A stretch of DNA of 64,000 bases from Endobacter medicaginis. Its GTDB lineage: Bacteria > Pseudomonadota > Alphaproteobacteria > Acetobacterales > Acetobacteraceae. The stretch spans positions 235,569 through 299,568 of the forward strand of contig NZ_JACHXV010000002.1 of NCBI RefSeq assembly GCF_014192375.1. The letters are read 5' to 3'. A program made the translations under genes and the position numbers. Below the pieces are notes generated by a model. The model had not been told where the DNA came from, ran no database searches, and was given only the letters and a program-made list of their open reading frames with translations. Below, piece by piece: positions 38,322-47,263 of this stretch; the stretch's first letter is position 1, and every line of letters starts with the position of its first letter.

Positions 38322-40321
38322 GTGGTTGCTGGTGGAGCGGTGATGTCCGCACCTTCATCGACACGCCGCGCGACGTGCTGCTTGGACGGCTTGCACAAGA
38401 GATGGTGCAGCACTTCCGGACCAATGAGGCACAGCAGCTCCGGGCGTGGGCGTGTGAAATCGACATCCTGCGCGATGCATTCGCGACAGACGCGCGGCCC
38501 GACTGGCATGTGGTGTTCGAATTCACCCCACCGAGGATGCAGCGCCGTTCGGACGTGATCCTGCTGCATCCGGGCGGCATCGTGGTGCTGGAATTCAAGA
38601 TCGGAGCGACGGGCTACGACATCGGGGCGCGCGAGCAGGTGGTCGAGACCGCTCTCGACCTGCAGGATTTCCATGCCGGATCGACGCGTTACCCGATCAT
38701 TCCCGTGCTGGTCGCAACCGAGGCGCCGGATGCGCCGGCGCATCCGGGCTTTCCGATCGCCGGCATGCCGCCATCGGTGATCTGCGCCAATGCGCGCACA
38801 CTCGGGCCTGTTCTGGAGGCAATCGCGGCGGCGCTGCCGCGGCATGGCGAAGCGCTCGATCCCGCCGCCTGGCTCGACGCGCCCTATCGTGCCATGCCGG
38901 GCATCATCGCAGCTGCCTGCTCGCTCTATGCGCGCCATGATGTGGGTGACATCCTCGCCGCCCGTGCCGACGCAGAGAACCTCACGCGGACGACCGAGAC
39001 CATCACCGCAGCGCTCGGTATGGCGCGGTGCGAGGGCGTGAAGATCGTGCTGTTCGTCACCGGCATTCCGGGCGCGGGCAAGACGTTGTGCGGGCTGAAC
39101 GCGGCGTTCGCGACCGGGCTGGGTGCGACATTCCTGACCGGCAACCCGACCCTGGTGCATGTACTGCGCGAGGCGCTGGCCCGCAGCCAGGCCGAACAGG
39201 GCGGGCTGGCGGCGCAGCGGCAGAAGATGGAGGGCAAGATCCAGGCGCTGCCCAGCTTCCGCGATGGTTACGCCGCCAATGACGCCGTGCCGCCCGAGCG
39301 TGTGATCGTCATCGACGAGGCGCAGCGGAGCTGGTCGGAGGACTACGCGATCCGCAAGAGCCGCGACCGCAGGGTGAGGCTGACCGCGTCCGAGCCGGCG
39401 CATCTGCTCGACGCGATGGGACGACAGGACGGGTTCGCGGCGATCATCTGCCTGATCGGCCAGGGCCAGGAAATTCATGACGGTGAGGGCGGGCTGGCGG
39501 AGTGGAGCCGTGCGCTCGCGGCCCGTCCCGACTGGCGGATCGGCTGCGCGCAGCGGGCACTCGATGATCCGGTGGCGCGCCAGCGTCTCGAACGCCTCCC
39601 CGGCCTGGACGTGATGGACGGGCTGCATCTGACGGTGGCGGTGCGTGCGATCCGCAATGCCGACGCGCCGGCCTGGGTGGATGCGGTGCTGACCAGCGAT
39701 GCGGACGCGGCGCGCGCGATCGCGTCCCGGGCGCGACTGCCGTTCCGGCTGACCCGGCGGCTCGACGCCCTGCGCGACGGGCTGCGCCATGCCTGCCACC
39801 CTGGGCAGCGTTGCGGGCTGATCGCCTCGTCGGGCGCGAAGCGGCTGCGCGCCGAGGGTCTGGGCGCCGAACTGCCGCACATGGACGCGGCGGCGGTCGC
39901 ACACTGGTTCCTCGACCGCTTCCCCGACATCCGCGCCTCCGATGCGCTGGACACGGTCGCGACCCAGTTCTCGGTGCAGGGGCTTGAGCTCGATCATGTC
40001 GGGCTGTGCTGGGGCGGCGACCTGATCCGTCGCCCCGACGGTGCAGGATGGCAGGTGCGCCGCCTCAGTGGCACCGCCTGGCAGACCAGCCAGACTGCCG
40101 AGAAGGTCGCCAATCTGCTCAATACCTATCGCGTGCTGCTGACCCGGGCGCGCTACGAGACGCTGATCTGGGTGCCGCAGGGCGATGCGCGCGACGCCAC
40201 CCGACTGCCGGCGATGTATGACGCGATTGCCGACTTTCTGCTCGCCTGCGGCGTTACACCCCTGCCCGACTCGCCGCCGGTCGCCACGCCGGCGGAAGCG
40301 AGCCTGTTCGACATCGCGTGA
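38318..40321 (+). CDS. Nuclease-like domain fused to DUF2075/superfamily 1 helicase
   Basis: A 667-residue protein, start GTG 38318 overlapping the phhB stop. Residues about 40-135 look like a restriction-endonuclease (NERD/PD-(D/E)XK) fold, with [10 protein letters not shown] (Asp79) and VVLEFKIG (Glu92, Lys94). Next comes a P-loop ATPase: Walker A GIPGAGKT (249-256), Walker B VIVIDEAQ (329-336), then [14 protein letters not shown] and the motif VI-like [15 protein letters not shown]. This is the DUF2075 (Schlafen-like helicase) family. A role in nucleic-acid processing or phage defence is possible; family members are poorly characterised. It lies in an otherwise housekeeping neighbourhood. 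Confidence 0.8.
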   Translation: MSGCWWSGDVRTFIDTPRDVLLGRLAQEMVQHFRTNEAQQLRAWACEIDILRDAFATDARPDWHVVFEFTPPRMQRRSDVILLHPGGIVVLEFKIGATGYDIGAREQVVETALDLQDFHAGSTRYPIIPVLVATEAPDAPAHPGFPIAGMPPSVICANARTLGPVLEAIAAALPRHGEALDPAAWLDAPYRAMPGIIAAACSLYARHDVGDILAARADAENLTRTTETITAALGMARCEGVKIVLFVTGIPGAGKTLCGLNAAFATGLGATFLTGNPTLVHVLREALARSQAEQGGLAAQRQKMEGKIQALPSFRDGYAANDAVPPERVIVIDEAQRSWSEDYAIRKSRDRRVRLTASEPAHLLDAMGRQDGFAAIICLIGQGQEIHDGEGGLAEWSRALAARPDWRIGCAQRALDDPVARQRLERLPGLDVMDGLHLTVAVRAIRNADAPAWVDAVLTSDADAARAIASRARLPFRLTRRLDALRDGLRHACHPGQRCGLIASSGAKRLRAEGLGAELPHMDAAAVAHWFLDRFPDIRASDALDTVATQFSVQGLELDHVGLCWGGDLIRRPDGAGWQVRRLSGTAWQTSQTAEKVANLLNTYRVLLTRARYETLIWVPQGDARDATRLPAMYDAIADFLLACGVTPLPDSPPVATPAEASLFDIA

Positions 40322-40327
40322 GGCCAG

Positions 40328-41116
40328 ATGGAAATCGTCGTCCGCCCCGACCGACAGGCTGTCTGCGATCTTGCCGCACGGCTGATTGCGGCACGGCTGC
40401 GCGCCCGCCCTGCCCTGGTGCTCGGGCTGGCGACAGGACGCACCATGTCGGACATCTATGCTCGGCTGGTGGCGATGCACCGCACGGGTGGTCTCGATTT
40501 CGCCAGTGCCGCCAGTTTCAATCTCGACGAATATATCGGCCTCGCACCCGAGGACCCGCGCTCCTACCGCGCCTACATGCAGGCCGAGCTGTTCGATCAC
40601 GTCAACATCGACCCGGTCCGCACGCATCTGCCCTCGGGTCTGGCTGCCGACACCACGGCCGAAGGGGCGGCGTATGAGGCGGCGATCGTGGCGGCGGGCG
40701 GGATCGACCTGCAACTGCTCGGCATCGGCGAGAACGGCCATATCGGCTTCAACGAGCCCGGCTCGTCGCTCGCCTCGCGCACCCGCGACAAGACGCTGAG
40801 CCGGCACACCCGTGCGCAGAACGCCGAGATGTTCGGTGGTGATCCGGCCGCCGTGCCGGCGCGGGCGATGACGATGGGGGTGGGCACCATCCTCGCCGCA
40901 CGCGAGTTGATCCTGGTTGCGACGGGTGCTGCCAAGGCGGAGGCGCTGGCCCGCGCCGTCGAGGGCCCGCTGACGGCAATGGTCACCGCCTCGGCAATCC
41001 AGCTGCACCCGCTCTGCCTGGTGATCGCCGACGAGGCGGCCGCGGGCCGGCTGACCCAGCGCGACTACTACGACAGCGTGTTCGAGACGGAGCCGCAATG
41101 GGCGGATTACCGGTGA
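40328..41116 (+). CDS. nagB: Glucosamine-6-phosphate deaminase
   Basis: Converts glucosamine 6-phosphate to fructose 6-phosphate and ammonia. The 262-residue protein has LGLATGRTM (phosphate-binding), the catalytic Asp in FNLDEYIGL (Asp68), and LLGIGENGHIGFNEPGS with the catalytic His/Glu region. Length and motifs match NagB. No nagA or transporter is adjacent. Confidence 0.95.
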   Translation: MEIVVRPDRQAVCDLAARLIAARLRARPALVLGLATGRTMSDIYARLVAMHRTGGLDFASAASFNLDEYIGLAPEDPRSYRAYMQAELFDHVNIDPVRTHLPSGLAADTTAEGAAYEAAIVAAGGIDLQLLGIGENGHIGFNEPGSSLASRTRDKTLSRHTRAQNAEMFGGDPAAVPARAMTMGVGTILAARELILVATGAAKAEALARAVEGPLTAMVTASAIQLHPLCLVIADEAAAGRLTQRDYYDSVFETEPQWADYR

Positions 41117-41157
41117 GAATGGCTGACGCGGCGACGTTTTTCGCCTAAACCGGCCCG

Positions 41158-42963
41158 ATGACCGACACGCCGCTCGACCTGATCCGCAACTTCTCGATCA
41201 TCGCCCATATCGACCATGGCAAGAGCACGCTCGCCGACCGGCTGATCCAGGCCTGCGGGGCGCTGAGCGAGCGCGAGATGACCAATCAGGTGCTCGACAA
41301 CATGGAGCTCGAGCGCGAACGCGGCATCACCATCAAGGCGCAGACCGTCCGCCTCGCCTACCCGGCCAAGGATGGGAAGACCTACACGCTCAACCTGATG
41401 GACACGCCCGGTCACGTGGACTTCGCCTATGAGGTGAGCCGCTCGCTCGCCGCCTGCGAGGGTTCGTTGCTGGTGGTGGATGCCTCCCAGGGCGTCGAGG
41501 CACAGACCCTGGCCAACGTGTATCAGGCGATCGACGCCAACCACGAGATCGTGCCGATCCTCAACAAGATCGACCTGCCGGCCGCCGAGCCGGAGCGGGT
41601 CAAGGCGCAGATCGAGGAGGTGATCGGCATCGACGCTTCCGACGCGGTGGAGATCTCGGCCAAGACCGGACTGAACATCGAGGGCGTGCTCGAAGCCCTC
41701 GTCACCCGGCTGCCGGCGCCCAAGGGCGATGCCAACGCACCGCTCAAGGCGCTGCTGGTCGACAGCTGGTACGACGCCTATCTCGGCGTGGTGATCCTGG
41801 TCCGCGTCAAGGAGGGCCGGCTGAAGCGCCACGCCAAGATCCGCATGATGTCGACCGGATCGACGTACAATGTCGACCAGGTCGGCGTGTTCGCCCCCGC
41901 GATGCGCCCGGTGGACGATCTGGGCCCCGGCGAGATGGGCTACATCACCGGTGCGATCAAGACGGTGGCCGACTGCAACGTGGGTGACACCATCACCGAG
42001 GACCGCCACCCGGCCGCGGAAGCGCTGGCCGGGTTCAAGCCGTCGATCCCGGTAGTCTGGTGCGGGCTGTATCCGATCGATGCCGACGATTTCGAGAAGC
42101 TGCGCGACAGCCTCGCCAAGCTGCGGCTCAACGACGCCTCGTTCCATTACGAGGCGGAGACCTCGGCGGCCCTCGGCTTCGGATTCCGCTGCGGATTCCT
42201 CGGCCTGCTGCATCTGGAGATCATCCAGGAGCGGCTGTCGCGCGAGTTCAACCTCGACCTGATCGCGACCGCGCCCTCGGTGGTCTATCGCATCTACCGC
42301 ACCAGCGGCGCGATGGAGGAGCTGCACAACCCCGCTGACATGCCCGACGGCAGCGTCATCGAGCGCATCGAGGAACCTTGGATCACCGCGACCATCATGG
42401 TGCCGGACGACTATCTCGGCGCGGTGCTCACGCTGTGCAACGAGCGTCGCGGCCAGCAGCAGGACCTCACCTATGTCGGCAACCGCGCGATGGCGGTCTA
42501 TCGCCTGCCGCTCAACGAGGTGGTGTTCGATTTCTACGACCGGCTCAAATCGGTCAGCCGCGGCTATGCGAGCTTCGACTACCAGATGGACAAGTACGAG
42601 GAGAGTGACCTCGTGCGGATATCGATCCTGGTCAATCTCGAGCCGGTCGACGCGCTGTCCTTCATCGCGCATCGCTCGGCGGCCGAGAGCCGCGGCCGGG
42701 CGATTTGTGCCAAGCTCAAGGAGTTGATCCCGCGTCAGCTGTTCAAGATCGCCATCCAGGCGGCGATCGGCTCGCGCGTCATCGCGCGTGAGACCATCGG
42801 TGCGCTGTCGAAGGACGTCACCGCCAAGTGCTATGGCGGCGACATCAGCCGCAAGCGCAAGCTGCTGGAGAAGCAGAAGGAGGGCAAGAAGCGCATGCGG
42901 CAGTTCGGCAAGGTGGAGATCCCGCAGAGCGCCTTCCTCGCCGCGTTGAAGATGGACGCCTGA
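41158..42963 (+). CDS. lepA: Elongation factor 4 (LepA)
   Basis: Ribosome-associated GTPase that assists translation and initiation/assembly under stress. The 601-residue protein has G1 [10 protein letters not shown]3 DTPGH, G4 NKID, EF-G-like domains II, III and V, and the LepA-specific C-terminal domain ending in a Lys-rich tail ([18 protein letters not shown]). Length is normal. Confidence 0.97.
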   Translation: MTDTPLDLIRNFSIIAHIDHGKSTLADRLIQACGALSEREMTNQVLDNMELERERGITIKAQTVRLAYPAKDGKTYTLNLMDTPGHVDFAYEVSRSLAACEGSLLVVDASQGVEAQTLANVYQAIDANHEIVPILNKIDLPAAEPERVKAQIEEVIGIDASDAVEISAKTGLNIEGVLEALVTRLPAPKGDANAPLKALLVDSWYDAYLGVVILVRVKEGRLKRHAKIRMMSTGSTYNVDQVGVFAPAMRPVDDLGPGEMGYITGAIKTVADCNVGDTITEDRHPAAEALAGFKPSIPVVWCGLYPIDADDFEKLRDSLAKLRLNDASFHYEAETSAALGFGFRCGFLGLLHLEIIQERLSREFNLDLIATAPSVVYRIYRTSGAMEELHNPADMPDGSVIERIEEPWITATIMVPDDYLGAVLTLCNERRGQQQDLTYVGNRAMAVYRLPLNEVVFDFYDRLKSVSRGYASFDYQMDKYEESDLVRISILVNLEPVDALSFIAHRSAAESRGRAICAKLKELIPRQLFKIAIQAAIGSRVIARETIGALSKDVTAKCYGGDISRKRKLLEKQKEGKKRMRQFGKVEIPQSAFLAALKMDA

Positions 42964-42979
42964 GCGGAGCGGCGACGAC

Positions 42980-44083
42980 ATGATCCGTCCGCACGGTCTG
43001 CCGGGCCCGGTCGGCGGCAAGCTGGTGCGGATCGCCGCGCTGGAGCCGACGGCGATCGCCGAGCACCGCAGCGTTCCGCTGCCGATGCCGCCCTACAACA
43101 GTCTCGGCCCGATCGGCCTCGCCGGGCTGGGTGCGGCAGGGCTCAGCGACATGCCGCGGCCGCACGGCGAAACGCAGTCGCATCTGTTCACCTTCGAGCG
43201 CGCCGTGATCGCCACCCGCTGCGGCATCGTCGCGTTGGCTGATGGCCGCGTGCTGGCCGACACGCTCGACCACCGCCACAATGACGACGCCGTGCAGACC
43301 GATGGCGCGAGCGCCACCCTGCCCCCGGCCCAGCCTGTGGCGGGCACTTGGCTGTCGCTGCTGCTGGGCGGGGTCGGCAACTGGTATCACGTCGCACTGA
43401 TGAATCTCGGCCGTCTCGCCCTGCTGGGCCGGGACGAGGTGACCCGGATCGACGGGGTGCTGGTGCCCGACGGCCTGGCCCCTGCGTTCGCCACCCTGCT
43501 CGAACGCGGGCTGGATGCGGTCTGGGGCGCCTATGACCGGCCGCGACCGCGACTGATCGCCGTCGGACCTGCCACCAGCCTGCGGCCGGAACGGCTCATC
43601 CTGCCGCTCAACGTCGCCGAGACCGGCTATTATCTGGGCCGCAGCCTGGCCCTGCTGCGCAGCCTCGCACCACGCATCACCGAGCCGCCGCCGATGCCGG
43701 CGGCGATCTATATCGATCGCGGCGACAGCACCACGCGCAGGCTTACCAACGAGGCCGCCATCGTCCAGACGCTCGCCGGGCGCGGCATCACCCCGGTGCG
43801 GCTGACCGGGCTCGATCTCGACACCCAGGCGCTGCTGTTCGCCTCCGCGCAACTCATCGTCGCGCCGCATGGCGCGGGGCTGACCAATCTGATCTTCGCG
43901 CGGCCAGGGACGATGGTGATCGAGCTGATGCCCGACCGGCTGGCCAACTGGTGCTACCGTCGGCTGAGCGCGATGCTGCGCCTGCGCTACGAGGCGGTGA
44001 TCGGCCGCGCCGAAGCAACCGCCCCACCCGGCGAGGCCGCCTGGACTGTACCGCTCGACCAGGTGCTCGCCGCCCTGCCCTGA
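42980..44083 (+). CDS. Glycosyltransferase family 61 protein
   Basis: A 367-residue protein with the GT61 (DUF563) C-terminal signature IVAPHGAGLTNLIFARPGTM followed by VIELMP. It also has IYIDRGDSTTRRLTNE, typical of bacterial members. It may add a sugar to lipopolysaccharide or capsule. It follows lepA by 16 bases and is the last core gene before the tRNA. Confidence 0.85.
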   Translation: MIRPHGLPGPVGGKLVRIAALEPTAIAEHRSVPLPMPPYNSLGPIGLAGLGAAGLSDMPRPHGETQSHLFTFERAVIATRCGIVALADGRVLADTLDHRHNDDAVQTDGASATLPPAQPVAGTWLSLLLGGVGNWYHVALMNLGRLALLGRDEVTRIDGVLVPDGLAPAFATLLERGLDAVWGAYDRPRPRLIAVGPATSLRPERLILPLNVAETGYYLGRSLALLRSLAPRITEPPPMPAAIYIDRGDSTTRRLTNEAAIVQTLAGRGITPVRLTGLDLDTQALLFASAQLIVAPHGAGLTNLIFARPGTMVIELMPDRLANWCYRRLSAMLRLRYEAVIGRAEATAPPGEAAWTVPLDQVLAALP

Positions 44084-44099
44084 GCACCAACGACGCCCC

Positions 44100-44127
44100 T
44101 TGAACCGCCCGCGCGCTCTGCTATGTT
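44100..44127 (+). promoter_or_regulatory. tRNA-Ser promoter
   Basis: TTGAAC (44100-44105) and TATGTT (44122-44127) are 16 bases apart, placing the start near 44134, a few bases before the mature tRNA. Confidence 0.55.
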
Positions 44128-44140
44128 CCGCCGCCGCGCC

Positions 44141-44230
44141 GGATGGGTGGCCGAGTGGCTTAAGGCGCACGCTTGGAAAGCGTGTGTACGTGAAAGCGTA
44201 CCGTGGGTTCGAATCCCACCCCATCCGCCA
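44141..44230 (+). tRNA. tRNA-Ser (anticodon GGA)
   Basis: A 90-base class II tRNA. The acceptor stem GGATGGG pairs with CCCATCC, with discriminator G and encoded CCA. The anticodon GGA sits in the loop CTTGGAAAG. There is a long variable arm (GTGTACGTGAAAGCGTAC) and the T-loop GGTTCGAATCC. Serine identity fits the long variable arm and GGA. Everything to the right looks accessory, so its 3' end is a candidate integration site. Confidence 0.96.
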
Positions 44231-44602
44231 GTTTACTCAAAAACGTCTGATTTTTCAGTCGGTTATGAGGACTCAGTTAGACGGTCCCGTCTCCGATCCC
44301 ATCTTACGATTTACGTTGTCGTGCGTCGTTCTGCGCCGTGAGCCTGTCGCCGGGAAGTTTGTCCTTGCACCCAGCATGCCCCTCTTCTAGAACGGATTGA
44401 GAACATCGGTCGTGACCCGATCGTCGATGGTGATCCCGTCGATGCTCGAGGCCATCGCCGGTCCGCTCCGGGTTCGCCCTGAGCGGCAGTCGCCTGGACT
44501 ACCCTCCCCAAGAACCGACTTCCCCGCCGTATCGATCCTCGGTGCGGTGGATCTGAAGAAGACGGCCGATGATCGGTCGCCGAGCGTGAGGAGCAGGGTG
44601 TG
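44231..44602. other. Intergenic start of the accessory region
   Basis: After the tRNA there are 372 bases with no gene I can support. Open frames on both strands here lack ribosome sites and family resemblance. The first 100 bases are AT-richer than the core DNA. Confidence 0.4.
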
Positions 44603-44941
44603 GTGAGCGACGAACACGGTTCTTCCGGCGATGGGCGCTTTGTCACGCGCATCGAGGCCGCACGGATCCACCTGCGGTGCGACGTGACGACGATCGATCG
44701 CAGGGTAGCCGATGGATCGCTGCGAAAATACAAGTTCGGCAGGCGTACGTTGTTCCGGCTCAGGGATGTCCTGGATCTGGTCGTCGCCGAGCCCGCATTG
44801 CCGAGTCGGACCGACCGGCACACCCGCCTGCGCAACGCGTCGCGCGGCAGCGCCGATGTGCTTACCGGGTGGCCGGCCGTGTTCATGCTGGGCATCCCTC
44901 TGCTGATGGTAACGGCAGCACTCGCTCTTCAACATCGGTGA
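44603..44941 (+). CDS. Helix-turn-helix DNA-binding protein with C-terminal membrane helix
   Basis: A 112-residue protein, start GTG 44603 with GAGGAG upstream. Residues about 16-60 (TRIEAARIHLRCDVTTIDRR, then KYKFGRRTLFRLRDVLDLV) match the MerR/excisionase-type HTH_17 fold. A C-terminal hydrophobic segment, WPAVFMLGIPLLMVTAALAL, would be a single membrane helix, which is unusual for this family. It may be an island regulator or an excisionase relative; the membrane tail is unexplained. Confidence 0.6.
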   Translation: MSDEHGSSGDGRFVTRIEAARIHLRCDVTTIDRRVADGSLRKYKFGRRTLFRLRDVLDLVVAEPALPSRTDRHTRLRNASRGSADVLTGWPAVFMLGIPLLMVTAALALQHR

Positions 44942-45071
44942 TCGATGTCGCTGCCGATCGAATTTTCCCGGATCGGCGGCGTCGAACTTCCCCATTCCGT
45001 CGCGCAGTGTGTCGCGGTCGACAGCCACCGCAGAGCGCGACGAGAGCGACCGGACGGCATCCGGCGTGTTC

Positions 45072-45129
45072 GGGATCGCCCGTCCTCGGCGACCGCCACG
45101 GCAATCGTCTCCTTGTGCACATCAAGCCC
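45072..45129 (-). pseudogene. Remnant of an IS110-family transposase
   Basis: The minus-strand frame encodes GLDVHKETIAVAVAEDGRS, the characteristic N terminus of IS110-type DEDD transposases with the first Asp. The preceding codons (ISIIKTA) fit as well. The frame loses similarity after about 45070 and no other domain follows, so this is a decayed fragment. Confidence 0.65.
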
Positions 45130-45236
45130 AGCGGTTTTGATGATCGATATTGCCCTCGTCCTTTCAAAACGCAGGAAGCTTGTGCTCCCCTGGCCTCGAA
45201 AACTGAAGACGAATGACGGTCATTGGGTCGAACGGC

Positions 45237-45653
45237 TTATCGGTGACTTTTCCAAGCGTCGCCCGGCGCGCGGACATATTGAGCAACGACGTAACGCCAC
45301 GGAAGCACTGCCAGCACCACAACGGCACTCCCGATTGCGATGCTGTTTTGCGTCAGAGCGTCGTCGATCTTGCCGCTGATCCAAAGCGGCGCAGCAACGC
45401 GTGCAGCCCAGATCACCTTCCAGACGACCTCGAAGAACAACAACGGCAGCATTTTGAGCGGGTAGCGTAATCCCAATCCACATAGGAGCGACATCGCAGC
45501 CAACAGGCATGCGGCGAAACCCCAGCCATCGTCCGCTCCGAGACTCTGACCAGAGTAAATCATCCTGGCCGCCGTCATCAGCGGCACCAAGACGAACAGC
45601 ACCAGATACATCAGGCGAAGTACGTAAAGGCGGGTGAGCGGAACGGTTGGCAT
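45237..45653 (-). CDS. Integral membrane protein of unknown function
   Basis: A 138-residue protein with a good ribosome site (AAGGGTGA) and about four membrane helices (LYVLRLMYLVLFVLVPLM, GFAACLLAAMSLLCGL, MLPLLFFEVVWKVIWAA, IAIGSAVVVLAVLPW). There are no charged pore-type motifs and no family I recognise. Codon usage is less biased than in the core genes. It stands alone between the IS110 remnant and the IS5 element. Confidence 0.7.
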   Translation of the reverse strand: MPTVPLTRLYVLRLMYLVLFVLVPLMTAARMIYSGQSLGADDGWGFAACLLAAMSLLCGLGLRYPLKMLPLLFFEVVWKVIWAARVAAPLWISGKIDDALTQNSIAIGSAVVVLAVLPWRYVVAQYVRAPGDAWKSHR

Positions 45654-45953
45654 GGATCACCCTTTTCGAAACTCGTAAGCCTAAAGATTACGATATCGAT
45701 ATCAGAAAATCGCTCGTCGGGTAGCGGCAAACAGGTGTTTGGCGACATAGCCGTGGCAGTCTCAAGCCACTCACTCCATGGTCGGAGCGGCGCGCTCGTT
45801 GCCACGTTCTAATTGGGTCGGATCACCAACCGGACCCACTATGAACCGCCTAACCGCTTTGTTCACCCTGCATCGTCGCCCCTGCCGTGTTGGATGGGCT
45901 GCGACGCTACCCGCCCTGTTCGTGCTCGACTTGATCGTGAGCCGCCGGTCTAA
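45654..45953. other. Gap with a possible small gene broken by IS insertion
   Basis: From ATG 45841 a frame encodes a short protein with one hydrophobic segment (RVGWAATLPALFVLDLIV) that runs into the IS5 left end at 45954. Without the IS it would continue into the region antisense to the XRE gene. I cannot tell whether it was ever expressed. The rest shows nothing clear. Confidence 0.25.
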
Positions 45954-46005
45954 GAGCGCCTTTCAAAACCCTTGTACCGGCTGTGGGGCTGATTCATGAG
46001 GAGGG

Positions 46006-46404
46006 ATGGCATCTCCTCTGGTTTCGGACGCGCTCTGGTCGATCGTTGAACCCCTTCTGCCCGCGGCGGGTCCGAAGCCGAAAGGCGGCAGACCGCGTGT
46101 TGCGGATCGCGCGGCGCTGAGCGGGATCCTGTTCGTCCTGCGGACCGGCATCCAGTGGGAGATGCTGCCGCTCGAGATGGGGTGCGGGTCCGGCATCACC
46201 TGCTGGCGCCGCCTTCGGGACTGGCAGGAGGCGGGCGTGTGGGATGCACTGCATCGCGAACTGCTTCGCCGATTGCGAGCAGCCGACAAGATCGACTGGA
46301 GCCGCGCCTGCGTGGACAGCGCCTCTTTGGCTGCCAAAAGGGGGGTGACAAGACCGGGCCGAACCCGACCGACCGGGGCAGGCTCGGCACGAAGCGCCAC
46401 CTGA
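46006..46404 (+). CDS. IS5-family transposase, upstream frame (orfA)
   Basis: A 132-residue frame with the N-terminal DUF4096-type region (SDALWSIVEPLLP ... GILFVLRTGIQWEMLP) and the first catalytic Asp in ACVDSASLAAKRG. At AAAAGGGGGG (46336-46345) a -1 shift joins it to the downstream frame; without the shift it ends shortly after. Confidence 0.88.
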   Translation: MASPLVSDALWSIVEPLLPAAGPKPKGGRPRVADRAALSGILFVLRTGIQWEMLPLEMGCGSGITCWRRLRDWQEAGVWDALHRELLRRLRAADKIDWSRACVDSASLAAKRGVTRPGRTRPTGAGSARSAT

Positions 46405-46808
46405 TCACCGACGCAAATGGCCTTCCGCTGGCTTTCATCCTGACCGGCGCCAACACCCACGACAGCATGCCGTTCGAGGAACTGATTGACCGCATTCCGC
46501 CCATCAGCGGGAAACCTGGTCGGGCTCGACGTCGACCGGACAAGCTGCACGCCGACAAGGCTTACGACCATCGACGCTGTCGACTGGCCTGCCGCCGTCG
46601 CCGGATCACGCCCCGCATCGCACGACGCGGCGTCGAGATCAGCCAGAAGCTGGGCCGCCACAGATGGGTGATCGAACGGACCTTCGCCTGGATCAACCGC
46701 TTCCGCCGGCTCGTCACCCGCTACGAGCGCAAAAGCGACATCCATCACGCATTCACAGCCCTCGCATGCTCGCTCATCTGCTTCAACAGGCTCCAGGAAG
46801 AGTTTTGA
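46155..46808 (+). CDS. IS5-family transposase, downstream frame (orfB)
   Basis: This frame is open from 46155, but transposase homology begins at about 46341, right after the A/G slippery run. It reads GDKTGPNPTDRGRLGTKRHL, LHADKAYDH (second Asp) and RRHRWVIERTFAWINRFRRL (Glu and Y-(2)-R-(3)-E-(6)-K region). Full transposase needs a -1 ribosomal or transcriptional frameshift, as in other IS427-group elements. Confidence 0.88.
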   Translation: MGDAAARDGVRVRHHLLAPPSGLAGGGRVGCTASRTASPIASSRQDRLEPRLRGQRLFGCQKGGDKTGPNPTDRGRLGTKRHLITDANGLPLAFILTGANTHDSMPFEELIDRIPPISGKPGRARRRPDKLHADKAYDHRRCRLACRRRRITPRIARRGVEISQKLGRHRWVIERTFAWINRFRRLVTRYERKSDIHHAFTALACSLICFNRLQEEF

Positions 46809-46816
46809 AAGGCGCT

Positions 46817-47158
46817 CTAAGTCGCTCGAAGCGCGGCGTTCTGTCGGGCCACCAGCCCCTCCAGGACGGTTGCCACGGTCTTGAGGGATTCGCCGTCGAG
46901 GAGCGTGAGGGCGGCGTCGATCCGGGCGCGTAGCTCCGCCTCATCTCGCGGGACCGATGCCGACTGCCCCAACACCTCGCCGACGGGCATTTCGAGCACG
47001 GCGCAGATGCGGAGCAGGGTCGTCAGGTCCGGCTCGTGCTTGTCGATCACGTAGTTCGCATAACGTGTCTGGACCAGACCGGCGCGGCGGGCGACCTCCG
47101 AGTCGGACCACCCGAGCTGACGCGCACGCGTGCGCAGACGTTCTCCAAGACCCTTCAT
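46817..47158 (-). CDS. XRE-family transcriptional regulator
   Basis: A 113-residue protein from ATG 47158 (a GTG at 47182 is an alternative). Residues 1-60 are a helix-turn-helix of the Cro/CI type (LGWSDSEVARRAGLVQTRYANYV ... LLRICAVLEMPVGEVLG). The C-terminal 45 residues are helical and probably dimerise. It is divergent from the envelope operon at 47264, with a perfect 14-base palindrome between them, so it probably represses itself and that operon. IS5 abuts its stop codon. Confidence 0.82.
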   Translation of the reverse strand: MKGLGERLRTRARQLGWSDSEVARRAGLVQTRYANYVIDKHEPDLTTLLRICAVLEMPVGEVLGQSASVPRDEAELRARIDAALTLLDGESLKTVATVLEGLVARQNAALRAT

Positions 47159-47178
47159 GAGAGGGTTCTCGGCTGACC

Positions 47179-47192
47179 GCACGGATCCGTGC
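47179..47192. promoter_or_regulatory. Palindromic operator candidate for the XRE regulator
   Basis: GCACGGATCCGTGC is a perfect 14-base palindrome, 21 bases upstream of the XRE ATG and just before the promoter of the divergent operon. Position and symmetry fit a dimeric helix-turn-helix protein. Confidence 0.55.
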
Positions 47193-47200
47193 CAACGCTA

Positions 47201-47228
47201 TTGCATGTTAATAACTACCACGTAATAT
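47201..47228 (+). promoter_or_regulatory. Promoter of the envelope operon
   Basis: TTGCAT (47201-47206) and TAATAT (47223-47228) are 16 bases apart, in an AT-rich pocket. The start would be near 47235, 29 bases before ATG 47264, which has GGAGTGA upstream. Confidence 0.6.
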
Positions 47229-47263
47229 GGTCACTCCATGTCGTGCCCCTGGAGTGATCCCTC

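Larger units (their letters stand above)
45954..46817 (+). mobile_element. IS5-family insertion sequence (IS427-type), 864 bp
   Basis: Perfect terminal inverted repeats GAGCGCCTTTCAAAAC and GTTTTGAAAGGCGCTC bound the element. The target duplication TAA is present at 45951-45953 and 46818-46820, matching the TNA rule of the group. Two overlapping frames encode the transposase. The element lands exactly at the stop codon of the XRE gene, but the flanks rejoin to the same TAG, so that protein is unchanged. Intact ends and target duplication suggest a recent insertion. Confidence 0.92.

Noticed and set aside
38225-43020. Long minus-strand frames opposite the helicase, nagB and lepA genes
   Set aside because: Each is the antisense of a well-supported gene and shows no domain.
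46817-47158. Inactivation of the XRE gene by IS5
   Set aside because: Removing the IS and one TAA copy restores exactly the same TAG stop codon, so the protein is unchanged.
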